Shown in pieces: positions 39,033 through 46,292 of a stretch of 64,000 nt of DNA (within the stretch, counting starts at the first letter, position 1; each line of letters starts with the position of its first letter). The stretch is from Methanococcus aeolicus Nankai-3 (lineage in GTDB: Archaea > AGJL01 > Methanococci > Methanococcales > Methanococcaceae): assembly GCF_000017185.1 (NCBI RefSeq), contig NC_009635.1, positions 1,263,189 through 1,327,188 of the forward strand. Direction: 5' to 3'. The position numbers and the translations under genes were made by a program. The notes below the pieces were generated by a model that saw nothing but the letters and a program-made list of their open reading frames with translations, had not been told where the DNA came from and did not search any database.

Positions 39033-39155
39033 ATGAAAGTAATGGGCGTAGATATAAAAAAAGCGGTAATATCAGCAGTTATATTTTTTATAGTATTTAT
39101 GGCATTGAGCTCAGGAATTAAAGCAATACTTCCAGGAGAACAGGATTTAATGTAA
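39033..39155 (+). CDS. Provirus one-TM peptide, 40 residues
   Basis: A short membrane peptide (KKAVISAVIFFIVFMALSSG) with a polar tail (PGEQDLM). AGGTGATATT precedes the ATG. It lies 10 bp before the capsid gene in the same operon. Confidence 0.7.
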   Translation: MKVMGVDIKKAVISAVIFFIVFMALSSGIKAILPGEQDLM

Positions 39156-39165
39156 TGGTGATATT

Positions 39166-40020
39166 ATGATTGGAGTTGTAGAAAAAATAATTGGTTCAAC
39201 AGTCAAAACAATAAATGCAAAAGATAAAATGCAATCATATTTAAAAGAGAGTTATATTTACAACGCATTTTATTTTAATGTGGATTTTGATGATAATGCT
39301 GAATTAACAGCAGATACACTTAACCAAATAGACATTGGAATATACGCAGGAACAAAGGATAAGAGTTTCTTTTTAGGAACTTTGCTCGATCTTAATGTGC
39401 TTTCATTCTTGCAGAATGGAAGAAATATAGTTGATATTGCAAAGAAAAAAGTAAAATCAGCATTGACATACGATTATGATGATGATACTGTGAATACTGC
39501 AATATATCCTTACCTCCTCCCAGATTGCCAGATTGAAATTACCAACAAATTAGAAAAGCAAGTTAAGGCAACACTTGGATATATTGGATTGGATACTACA
39601 AGTTATGTCCAGTATGTAAAATCAAAATATGGAGGTCAAATATCAGAGGAACAACTCAAAGCACAATTAAACGCATCAATAAACAAAAGAATATTCACAG
39701 GAAGAGGGGAAACACTCACAGCAACAGAACAGACATTTACAATATCCTCTGCAAATGGATGGTATGATAGAATTATAATCTATGTTCAAGAAGGAAACAT
39801 AAATGAGTTGGAGCTCCAATCACTTCAAACAGTTGTTGAGAGAAATGATATGGAAACATTAACTGATATAGCATTTTTAAGGAACGATAGAGACCCTACA
39901 AAATCAGTGCCAAAACAAATAGCAATAATTGAAAATTTACCGGCAAGTCATAATTTAAATCTAACAATAAATGGAGATAAAGATACTAAATTTAGAATAT
40001 TGACTGAGAGAATAGTTTAA
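39166..40020 (+). CDS. Candidate major capsid protein (double jelly-roll type)
   Basis: A 284-residue protein with alternating beta-strand pattern and no TM segment. N-terminal residues (VVEKIIGSTVKTINAKDK) are followed by repeated strand-turn units. Its place after one-TM peptides and near the packaging ATPase, and its size, fit the double-jelly-roll capsid protein of TKV4/MVV-type proviruses. No short motif proves the fold. GGTGATATT precedes the ATG. The gene has the operon's only GGAGCTCC of the 38.7-41.9 kb stretch (39810). Confidence 0.65.
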   Translation: MIGVVEKIIGSTVKTINAKDKMQSYLKESYIYNAFYFNVDFDDNAELTADTLNQIDIGIYAGTKDKSFFLGTLLDLNVLSFLQNGRNIVDIAKKKVKSALTYDYDDDTVNTAIYPYLLPDCQIEITNKLEKQVKATLGYIGLDTTSYVQYVKSKYGGQISEEQLKAQLNASINKRIFTGRGETLTATEQTFTISSANGWYDRIIIYVQEGNINELELQSLQTVVERNDMETLTDIAFLRNDRDPTKSVPKQIAIIENLPASHNLNLTINGDKDTKFRILTERIV

Positions 40021-40030
40021 AGGTTATAAG

Positions 40031-40258
40031 ATGATAGCACCTAAAAGAATTCTTACAGCTTCAAGAGATTTTGTAGTCAAAAATCCACGATCCGCAACAG
40101 CAGTTGCAGGTATTGGTGGGCTAGGGATTGGATGGGTGGGAACAAATGCAAAAAGAGATATTGAAGATGCATTCCAACCCAGAAAGAAAAAATCATTATC
40201 CAGTCTTATTATTGTTTTAGTCATAGTTAGTGCAATTGTATATGCAATGAAGAGATGA
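40031..40258 (+). CDS. Provirus small tail-anchored protein, 75 residues
   Basis: A basic, Gly-rich soluble part (RSATAVAGIGGLGIGWVG) is followed by a basic patch and a C-terminal TM helix (LIIVLVIVSAIVYAM). It sits 10 bp after the capsid gene in the same run. It is probably a virion membrane protein. Confidence 0.7.
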   Translation: MIAPKRILTASRDFVVKNPRSATAVAGIGGLGIGWVGTNAKRDIEDAFQPRKKKSLSSLIIVLVIVSAIVYAMKR

Positions 40259-40262
40259 TAGT

Positions 40263-41123
40263 ATGCTTCCAGTAGGTAGAGTAGCAAGAAGGATGAATAA
40301 GCCCAGACCTCACAGAAGACCAACCAGGAGAACACACAGAAGACCAACCAGGAGAACACACAGAAGACCAACCAGGAGAACACACAGAAGACCAACCAGG
40401 AGAACACACAGAAGACCAACCAGGAGAAGGACACCACCACATCATATTAAAGCATCCAGTAGGACACCCAAAATTAATAGTAAGATACCTAAAATCAGAG
40501 TTCCAAAAATAAAAGTTCCAAAAATAAAAGTTCCAAAAATAAAAATGCCCAAATTAAGAAGAACCCCAAAATTAAGAAAAGGGATAAATGAACCAAATGT
40601 TTCAAAATGGGACAAGCTAAATGGAATAGTTGGTGGATTAGGTATAGCAGCCACTGGTGCAGAGCTCTACATGATGTCAAAATGGATGGGAGATTCTGGG
40701 GACACAGGATATGAAGAAGATGGCCATGGAGATATGGGGTATGGAGATGGAGGCTACGGTGGAGGTTATGGAGATGGAGGCTACGGTGGAGGGTATGGAG
40801 ATGGAGGCTACGGTGGAGGCGGATATATGGATAGTTTAGGCGATGCATTAGGAGATGCTACTTCAGATTATCTTCCCGATAGTGCATTAGACCCGGGAGG
40901 AGATATAGAAGATGGAACACTTACGCCAACCGATGACGGTGGATATGTTGATGGTAGTGGAAATTATTATACTCCAGACCCGGAAACTGGGGAACTTATT
41001 AACCCAGAAACAGGACAACCATATATCCCAAAATCGACAAAATATACTCTTGTTGGTGTAGTCTTAGTTTTAATTTTAATAGTTGGTGTGTGGATATACA
41101 AAAAGAGAAAAAAGGGAGAATAA
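40263..41123 (+). CDS. Provirus repeat protein with basic N-terminus and C-terminal TM helix
   Basis: A 286-residue protein in blocks. It starts with five HRRPTRRT units (residues about 17-56) encoded by perfect 24-bp DNA repeats. Then come four VPKIK units (about 78-95), a Gly/Tyr/Asp-rich stretch of GYGDGGYGG units (about 155-185), an acidic Pro/Gly-rich region, and a TM helix (YTLVGVVLVLILIVGVWIY). The highly basic start could bind the viral genome and the TM helix anchor it in a viral membrane; both are inferences. The perfect DNA repeats suggest recent expansion. Confidence 0.75.
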   Translation: MLPVGRVARRMNKPRPHRRPTRRTHRRPTRRTHRRPTRRTHRRPTRRTHRRPTRRRTPPHHIKASSRTPKINSKIPKIRVPKIKVPKIKVPKIKMPKLRRTPKLRKGINEPNVSKWDKLNGIVGGLGIAATGAELYMMSKWMGDSGDTGYEEDGHGDMGYGDGGYGGGYGDGGYGGGYGDGGYGGGGYMDSLGDALGDATSDYLPDSALDPGGDIEDGTLTPTDDGGYVDGSGNYYTPDPETGELINPETGQPYIPKSTKYTLVGVVLVLILIVGVWIYKKRKKGE

Positions 41124-41124
41124 T

Positions 41125-41274
41125 ATGTATGTTTTAACTGGGAATGTAGAAGAAACCCCCGGCGAACGAGAACGATTACTATCTGAAAAGCAAAACTACG
41201 GGATTTATTTTATTGTCATAATAATTTTATTAGTGGTGTTGTGTTATGGGCTCTATAAACGCAGTGATAAGTGA
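41125..41274 (+). CDS. Provirus one-TM peptide, 49 residues
   Basis: A short protein with a C-terminal TM helix (YFIVIIILLVVLCYGLY). The ATG at 41125, after GGGAGAATA, is used instead of an earlier frame-internal start. It overlaps the next gene by 29 bp. Confidence 0.7.
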   Translation: MYVLTGNVEETPGERERLLSEKQNYGIYFIVIIILLVVLCYGLYKRSDK

Positions 41275-41569
41275 TGTGAGTAATGTAAATAACTTAACCG
41301 GGGTCATAACTACAACCGGTAAAATAGAACATAATATTAACAATTCATTCAAGATTTTAGGGATAGTATTTTCTGGGTTTCAATCTGAAAGCCCCGCTAT
41401 CCTGGGTGTAAAGCCTGATGATTTTGAGTTTATGAATATGTATGTATTTAAAGGAATATCTGGTGCTATGGGATTGAAAAGCCCGATATATAATCAAAAG
41501 GTAATAATTGAAACAAGCGGAGTAGTTGAAGCTCCTATATATTATACAATAGTTTATGAGTTGAGGTGA
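41246..41569 (+). CDS. Provirus structural-type protein, 107 residues
   Basis: A beta-rich, Gly/Asn/Thr-rich soluble protein (INAVISDVSNVNNLTGVITT) with no known motif. It overlaps the previous gene's end with a GGTG site upstream. Position in the capsid operon suggests a virion component. Confidence 0.65.
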   Translation: MGSINAVISDVSNVNNLTGVITTTGKIEHNINNSFKILGIVFSGFQSESPAILGVKPDDFEFMNMYVFKGISGAMGLKSPIYNQKVIIETSGVVEAPIYYTIVYELR

Positions 41570-41573
41570 CTAG

Positions 41574-41891
41574 ATGGCTGAAACAATAGGAACAATTAAC
41601 ACGAAAGGACAATCCGGGGAAATAGTAATATCAGTCCCTAATGACCTATGGGATAATAAAAACATATATTCAATCGGTGCGGATATAAGTGGTGATGATT
41701 ATCAAAATGGAGTAAGAGTTCAGTGCATATACAATAGAAGATGGACAGATATTTCAGACAGAACGACTAGGTGCGATAGATTAGAAAATTTAAATAACAC
41801 AGGAAAAATTAGACTAAACATAACAAAAGAATACAGCAATACAGTTAGGGTTTACTGGATAAAAGAAGAAGTCCAAGAAGAAGACCGTTAG
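41574..41891 (+). CDS. Provirus structural-type protein, 105 residues
   Basis: A beta-rich protein of unknown function (IGTINTKGQSGEIVISVPND ... TVRVYWIKEE). GAGGTGACTAG precedes the ATG; the gap to the previous gene is 4 bp. It could be a minor capsid or spike protein. Confidence 0.65.
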   Translation: MAETIGTINTKGQSGEIVISVPNDLWDNKNIYSIGADISGDDYQNGVRVQCIYNRRWTDISDRTTRCDRLENLNNTGKIRLNITKEYSNTVRVYWIKEEVQEEDR

Positions 41892-41898
41892 GGATACT

Positions 41899-44115
41899 AT
41901 GAAGTATAATTTTTACATCTATCCAGGGGGGAATGCAAAGAAAATAATATTAAATCCTATTTTAAAGGATGCTTCCATATATGAAATAAACCCCAATGGT
42001 GCAGGTGGTGAATACTTAATAAAACCAAATATTGTTAGTGAATACTTAATTAACCCTATTTTAAAAAATGCTGTAAATTATGCCATAAACCCCACAGGAG
42101 AAGTTAAGGGATATTTGATAAAACCAAATATTGTTAGTGATTATTTAATTAACCCTATTTTAAAAAATGCTGTAAATTACATTATAAATCCGTCTAACGA
42201 AGTTAGAGAAAATCTTGTTATTCCAGATAATAATGTTTTGGAAGTGGAACTTTCAGGTTCTGGCAATCCCATAACCCAACTATTCACATCTGCATCACAT
42301 CAATACAACATAACTCCATCCAGTGTTGTTAGTGAGTATCTAATAAAACCCAGTGTTGTTAGTGAGTATCTAATAAATCCTATTTTAAAGGATGCTTCCA
42401 TATATGAAATAAACCCCAATGGTGCAGGTAGTGAATACTTAATAAAACCAAATATTGTTAGTGAATACTTAATTAACCCTATTTTAAAAAATGCTGTAAA
42501 TTATGCCATAAACCCCACAGGAGAAGTTAAGGGATATTTGATTAATCCAACTTTAAAGGATGCTTTGATATATGGAATAAACCCATCTAACAAAGTTAGA
42601 GAAAATCTTGTTATTCCAGATGATAATAATATTCTGGAATACATTATAAAACCAACTGCTTCTTTTTACATTTATCCAAATGGAAATGTGGATGACTTCA
42701 AAATAATTCCATATTATAAACTGTTCGGAGGAGGAGCTCACGAATATAATACAGCAAACACCTACACGACAACATTTGTAGGTAATGAAATATTTTCAAG
42801 TTCCACAGAAAACTTTGAAGTTCCTAATTTATTGGATATTATAGATTACCCATTTAACATTCCAAATTTTAACATTTCAGACATAAAAATTTACACAGGA
42901 TATTTATATTTCAATCTAACAATCGAAACTTTTGGATATGGATTATGGAGAGGCTCAAACTTATGCAGTGCTCCAAGTAGCATTATGGTTTTTCCATCGG
43001 CATACAAGCTCAATAATGGAAACACATATTGGGGAACTGACATACAACCTAATATGGGAAGCATAAAAAACAGCCACATAGGATTTTTCGGTTCAAAAAG
43101 ACGGGATTTATTGGCAGAATGGGGGATAGATGATGCTCAATATATACAATTCATTAAGAATATGGCGTTGGAATGGATGAAATTGATGAGTGATTATGGG
43201 ACTGAATGGAATAATCATTTGTTAGATACTCCCAAAACGGTAAATATTGCAAGAGGTATGGAATATGCAAGTAATGTAATGGATGCAGTTTCCTCTTATG
43301 GAGTAGAGGGACTGATGCAGTTAGGTAAAGAAAAAATTGGCAACACATACGAAGAGATTAAGGATAATCCTGAAACATTGCTATATATTGGATTATCTTA
43401 TGCTGTTGAAGAGGTTGCGGGTGCGGTTTTGGCTGGTGTTGGGCTATCAGCAGGACTGGCTTTTGCGGGTGCATTACTTGTAGGGGTAACATTTCCAATA
43501 GACCAACTTATGGACGATTGGAAAGAATGGAAAAAAACACATGGAACAGGCTGGCAAAGTTATGCAGGATTTGCATGCAATTATATTGACCCTACAAACC
43601 CCGATGGATTATGGCATGATTGGGCAGAAAATTGCTTAGATTTAGCAGGCTCAATTGCGGACTGGTTGGGATTAAATCCCTCTGAAAAGAGTTGGGATGA
43701 TTGGTATAATGAACTGTCGGAGTATTCTTATAATTCTATAATTGGTGAAGAATTAGAAGAAATATCATTTATGGTTAGGGATTGCGGATATTCCACGGCT
43801 TCTTATGATGGATGGTTAATGAAAAAATATCATTTGGTAAATGCAAATTCTTTTCAAACCCCACAATACGAACTAAAACAAATGATTTCCTTACCTAATG
43901 GAGATATATTTTTAAAACCATTAGATTTTAATGCAGATAAATTATTTAATAGACCCTTTACGAGTTTAATAATCTTAAAAAATTGGGAAAAGGATTATCC
44001 TTTATTATCGCAAGTTATAGAAAATAATGATATTTCAACATTCTATATTTGTTCCTCTTATCCATCATATATACAAATGCAGTTATTCAACATACCTAAA
44101 ATTAAATTAGGGTGA
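41899..44115 (+). CDS. Large repeat-containing putative attachment protein
   Basis: This 738-residue protein has residues about 10-255 built of short strand repeats (EYLIKPNIVSEYLINPILKN and related INPxGxV units). The region contains a 169-bp direct DNA duplication (41951-42119 and 42374-42542) with one mismatch. A beta-rich middle, a glycine/alanine hydrophobic segment (VEEVAGAVLAGVGLSAGLAF) and a Trp-rich region (WHDWAENCLDLAGSIADWLG) follow. No enzyme motif is seen. Repeat-rich long proteins after the capsid gene are commonly receptor-binding, but this is an inference. It begins after AGGGATACT. Confidence 0.65.
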   Translation: MKYNFYIYPGGNAKKIILNPILKDASIYEINPNGAGGEYLIKPNIVSEYLINPILKNAVNYAINPTGEVKGYLIKPNIVSDYLINPILKNAVNYIINPSNEVRENLVIPDNNVLEVELSGSGNPITQLFTSASHQYNITPSSVVSEYLIKPSVVSEYLINPILKDASIYEINPNGAGSEYLIKPNIVSEYLINPILKNAVNYAINPTGEVKGYLINPTLKDALIYGINPSNKVRENLVIPDDNNILEYIIKPTASFYIYPNGNVDDFKIIPYYKLFGGGAHEYNTANTYTTTFVGNEIFSSSTENFEVPNLLDIIDYPFNIPNFNISDIKIYTGYLYFNLTIETFGYGLWRGSNLCSAPSSIMVFPSAYKLNNGNTYWGTDIQPNMGSIKNSHIGFFGSKRRDLLAEWGIDDAQYIQFIKNMALEWMKLMSDYGTEWNNHLLDTPKTVNIARGMEYASNVMDAVSSYGVEGLMQLGKEKIGNTYEEIKDNPETLLYIGLSYAVEEVAGAVLAGVGLSAGLAFAGALLVGVTFPIDQLMDDWKEWKKTHGTGWQSYAGFACNYIDPTNPDGLWHDWAENCLDLAGSIADWLGLNPSEKSWDDWYNELSEYSYNSIIGEELEEISFMVRDCGYSTASYDGWLMKKYHLVNANSFQTPQYELKQMISLPNGDIFLKPLDFNADKLFNRPFTSLIILKNWEKDYPLLSQVIENNDISTFYICSSYPSYIQMQLFNIPKIKLG
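41951..42542 (+). repeat. 169-bp direct duplication within the repeat protein gene
   Basis: 41951-42119 and 42374-42542 are the same except for one base, 423 bp apart and in frame. Recombination between them would delete or add a 141-residue block of the protein. Confidence 0.9.
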
Positions 44116-44119
44116 ATAT

Positions 44120-44584
44120 ATGATTAAAAAATATTATCTCTATATTGAACTATGCAATTATTATTTAGAAAAATTTAAAAAGAAAGATAATTTTTATTAC
44201 CATCTTCAAAACTTCATTTATGAAGATATTAAAAAGTTTGACACGAAACCACTGAATAATATTGATAATTTATGTCATTACGCTTGGCATATTTATCATT
44301 CCCTAAAATCAATTGAAGAAAAAAAGAACTTTATTTTTGTATTATTTGCTATGTATAATAAAATTATAGAATTATTTAAAAATATGAAATTTGTATATAT
44401 TAAAAAAATACTAACAACTATTAAAGTTAATGAAGAGATTTTTAAAAATAATTACTATGTTTTTGATAGTGATAATTTCAGGTTTCTCATTTATGGGGGG
44501 GACAACTTAATCAGCGACATTTCTTCAAAATCAGAAGTCATGGAATTATGTAAATACTTTAGAATTCCTGTGAGTGTGGTTTAA
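44120..44584 (+). CDS. Provirus hypothetical protein, 154 residues
   Basis: A helical, Lys/Phe/Tyr-rich protein (YYLEKFKKKDNFYYHLQNF...) that I do not recognise, with no TM helix or enzyme motif. GGTGAATAT precedes the ATG. It follows the repeat protein by 4 bp. Confidence 0.6.
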   Translation: MIKKYYLYIELCNYYLEKFKKKDNFYYHLQNFIYEDIKKFDTKPLNNIDNLCHYAWHIYHSLKSIEEKKNFIFVLFAMYNKIIELFKNMKFVYIKKILTTIKVNEEIFKNNYYVFDSDNFRFLIYGGDNLISDISSKSEVMELCKYFRIPVSVV

Positions 44585-44585
44585 A

Positions 44586-44687
44586 ATGAAATTTGATAAA
44601 GTAATATTTTGGGGCATTGTAGTTCTTGCATTTACTGTTGCCCTGACATACTCCACAAATAGGTTAATGGATGAGGTGAGAAAATGA
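44586..44687 (+). CDS. Provirus one-TM peptide, 33 residues
   Basis: A one-helix peptide (VIFWGIVVLAFTVALTYS) with a charged tail. Its TGA overlaps the next gene's ATG (ATGA), typical of a coupled operon. Confidence 0.6.
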   Translation: MKFDKVIFWGIVVLAFTVALTYSTNRLMDEVRK

Positions 44688-45115
44688 AAGTAATGAGCAA
44701 AGGATTACAAATATATAATTTAAAAAGGTTTTTAGAAAAAAATAATATTGATGAAGATTTAATTGATTTGGAAGCATTAATTGACCCTACACTATCTTAT
44801 CCAGAAAATAAGGCAATAGTGGCAGAACATATTAAGAACATGATTAAAAATAAAGAATACGATGCAGAAAAATACGACGATGAATATATCCAACATTTAT
44901 TAAATGTTGCCATGGAGCTCCATGAAGAAAGAAGCGAAAAGGCACAAGAACAGGATGAAAAAATTAAGAGTAAAAAAGTTATTGACTTAGAAAAATCGAA
45001 ACATCCAGAAAAGGACTTAGAAAGATGGAGCAGGAATATGGGGAAAATGGATATACTTGGGATAGATTATATACCTGATTTTTCAAAACCTTTGAAGAAA
45101 ATATTGAGGGGGTAA
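44684..45115 (+). CDS. Provirus acidic protein upstream of PIN gene (possible antitoxin-like partner)
   Basis: A 143-residue charged, helical protein (ISLEALIDP-type stretch LIDLEALIDPTLSYPENK, then a Lys/Glu-rich coil). Directly after it comes a PIN nuclease gene. In toxin-antitoxin pairs the upstream partner is small and acidic, so the pairing is suggestive, but I see no DNA-binding motif. GAGGTGAGAAA precedes the ATG. Confidence 0.6.
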   Translation: MKVMSKGLQIYNLKRFLEKNNIDEDLIDLEALIDPTLSYPENKAIVAEHIKNMIKNKEYDAEKYDDEYIQHLLNVAMELHEERSEKAQEQDEKIKSKKVIDLEKSKHPEKDLERWSRNMGKMDILGIDYIPDFSKPLKKILRG

Positions 45116-45116
45116 T

Positions 45117-45647
45117 ATGGTTGTTAAGGTTGCAGTTGATACAAATGTTTTAGGGTATTTGGGAGAAACAGAAACTACTTTGAAAAAATCCGCAAAATCA
45201 ATTAAAAAACTAAACGAAGAAATAAATAACATGGAAAATGCACATGCATTTGCAAAATTAATATGTAGCAATACTCAAATCAAAGGGATTATTCCATTAA
45301 TGGTGGCATATGAATTTACACAAGCTCCAAAATATGTAAAAAAAAGAGTTTTTGAAAAGTGGGTTGATTGTTTTCATTGGTCTAATAATATTACAATATA
45401 CAAAAGAGCAAAAAGTTTAAAACTGCCTTCAACTTTGAGCCACTTAAAACAGTCTGACATGAAAGTAGTATATGAGTCATCGAAATTAGGTTGCCAATAT
45501 CTGATCACATTCAACAGAACTGATTTAAGAAAAGAAAAAAATAAAAGATTGATAAAATCAGAATTTAAAAATAAACTAAAAATATCCCCACCAGAAATAT
45601 TATCTCCTGACGAATTCATAAACTTACTGTATATCCCTAAACACTAA
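45117..45647 (+). CDS. PIN-domain ribonuclease-like protein (provirus)
   Basis: A 176-residue PIN domain. The first acidic motif VAVDTNVLGYLG, an acidic residue mid-protein and the terminal QSDMKVVYESSKLGCQYLITF segment followed by Asn/Asp match the PIN active site. Such nucleases are usually VapC-type toxins, but it could act in host takeover or exclusion. AGGGGGTAAT precedes the ATG. Its end overlaps the convergent minus-strand gene by 24 bp. Confidence 0.8.
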   Translation: MVVKVAVDTNVLGYLGETETTLKKSAKSIKKLNEEINNMENAHAFAKLICSNTQIKGIIPLMVAYEFTQAPKYVKKRVFEKWVDCFHWSNNITIYKRAKSLKLPSTLSHLKQSDMKVVYESSKLGCQYLITFNRTDLRKEKNKRLIKSEFKNKLKISPPEILSPDEFINLLYIPKH

Positions 45648-45854
45648 ATTTACAACTCCCCCTGCTTTTTTTGCATCTGTTCCAAATTTTACCATCTCAT
45701 CGCAAAATTCTTCATGACTCATTTTATTTATCCTATCCTCTGCTCTTCTTATCCATGCTGGAAGCTCATCATAATCAACATATTTTATTTTTCTTATTCT
45801 GGATTGTTTTTTAAGCCTCTCTGTGTATTTTTTTGTAGTTTTTCTGTATTTCAT
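45624..45854 (-). CDS. Provirus small basic protein, 76 residues
   Basis: A basic protein (MKYRKTTKKYTERLKKQSRI...) with a helical C-terminal half. No known motif. GGTGAAAAT precedes the ATG at 45854. It follows a ribbon-helix-helix gene on the same strand, hinting at a toxin-antitoxin-like pair. Confidence 0.6.
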   Translation of the reverse strand: MKYRKTTKKYTERLKKQSRIRKIKYVDYDELPAWIRRAEDRINKMSHEEFCDEMVKFGTDAKKAGGVVNLVFRDIQ

Positions 45855-45893
45855 ATTTTCACCCAATATTATATTGTTGTTTATGATTTATAT

Positions 45894-46061
45894 TTATTCT
45901 CCAATTGTTATTGATATTTTTATATTCTTTTTTTCACAGTAGAACTTTAACATTTCGCTAATTAATTCATCGTATGACCTATAACCTTTTGTTGTACATA
46001 ATATTTTGAGTTTATCCCTTGTATTTTGTTTTATTTTAATATCCTTTATTTTTTCATTCAT
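45894..46061 (-). CDS. Ribbon-helix-helix protein (possible antitoxin), 55 residues
   Basis: The pattern IKIKQNTRDKLKILCTTKGY followed by RSYDELISEMLKFY is a ribbon-helix-helix DNA-binding fold of the VapB/antitoxin type. GGTGATATT precedes the ATG at 46061. It is the last gene before attR and may autoregulate the two-gene unit. Confidence 0.7.
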   Translation of the reverse strand: MNEKIKDIKIKQNTRDKLKILCTTKGYRSYDELISEMLKFYCEKKNIKISITIGE

Positions 46062-46095
46062 AATATCACCAAAAATTTGCATTATTTCAGTCCCT

Positions 46096-46141
46096 CTGTG
46101 GATCCTTCGACCCGGGTTCGATTCTCGGCACCGGCCCCATT
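46096..46141 (+). other. Attachment site attR (tRNA-His 3'-half copy)
   Basis: A 46-bp exact copy of 30893-30938 that ends the provirus. The sequence before it (TCAGTCCCT) differs from the real tRNA, so it is not a gene. Normal host DNA starts after it. Confidence 0.93.
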
Positions 46142-46292
46142 TTTTTATTAATTTTTCGAAAATTTTTTATTTTTTCATTGGCATATATCCATTTATTTAA
46201 TTAAATAGATAATATAAATATATATGGTATTTTGGGAGCTCCTAAATCAACTACAATAAATAACTTAAAAATAGTAAGAATATAAAAAGAGA

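Larger units (their letters stand above)
30893..46141. mobile_element. Integrated virus (provirus) of about 15.2 kb in tRNA-His
   Basis: The element is delimited by a 46-bp direct repeat of the tRNA-His 3' half. Gene order from the tRNA: integrase and MCM helicase with small regulators (minus), a divergent winged-helix gene, small membrane proteins, packaging ATPase (minus), then capsid-type and attachment-type genes (plus), a PIN-domain gene pair and two minus-strand small genes. The ATPase, a roughly 30-kDa capsid candidate and one-TM peptides fit the PRD1-adenovirus-like proviruses described as TKV4 and MVV. GGAGCTCC is scarce here (3 copies in 15.2 kb). No obvious breakage is seen, so it may be functional. 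Confidence 0.9.

Noticed and set aside
40314-40434. A CRISPR-like or minisatellite array in the 40.3-kb region
   Set aside because: The 24-bp units are directly adjacent without spacers and are in frame as HRRPTRRT repeats of a protein.
40024-40445. Two long minus-strand frames (FSWLVFCV and CSPGWSSV repeats)
   Set aside because: These are antisense shadows of the 24-bp repeat within the plus-strand structural gene and lack ribosome sites.
46096-46141. A second tRNA-His gene at the provirus right end
   Set aside because: Only the 3' half is present and the 5' side has no acceptor or D-arm, so it is attR.
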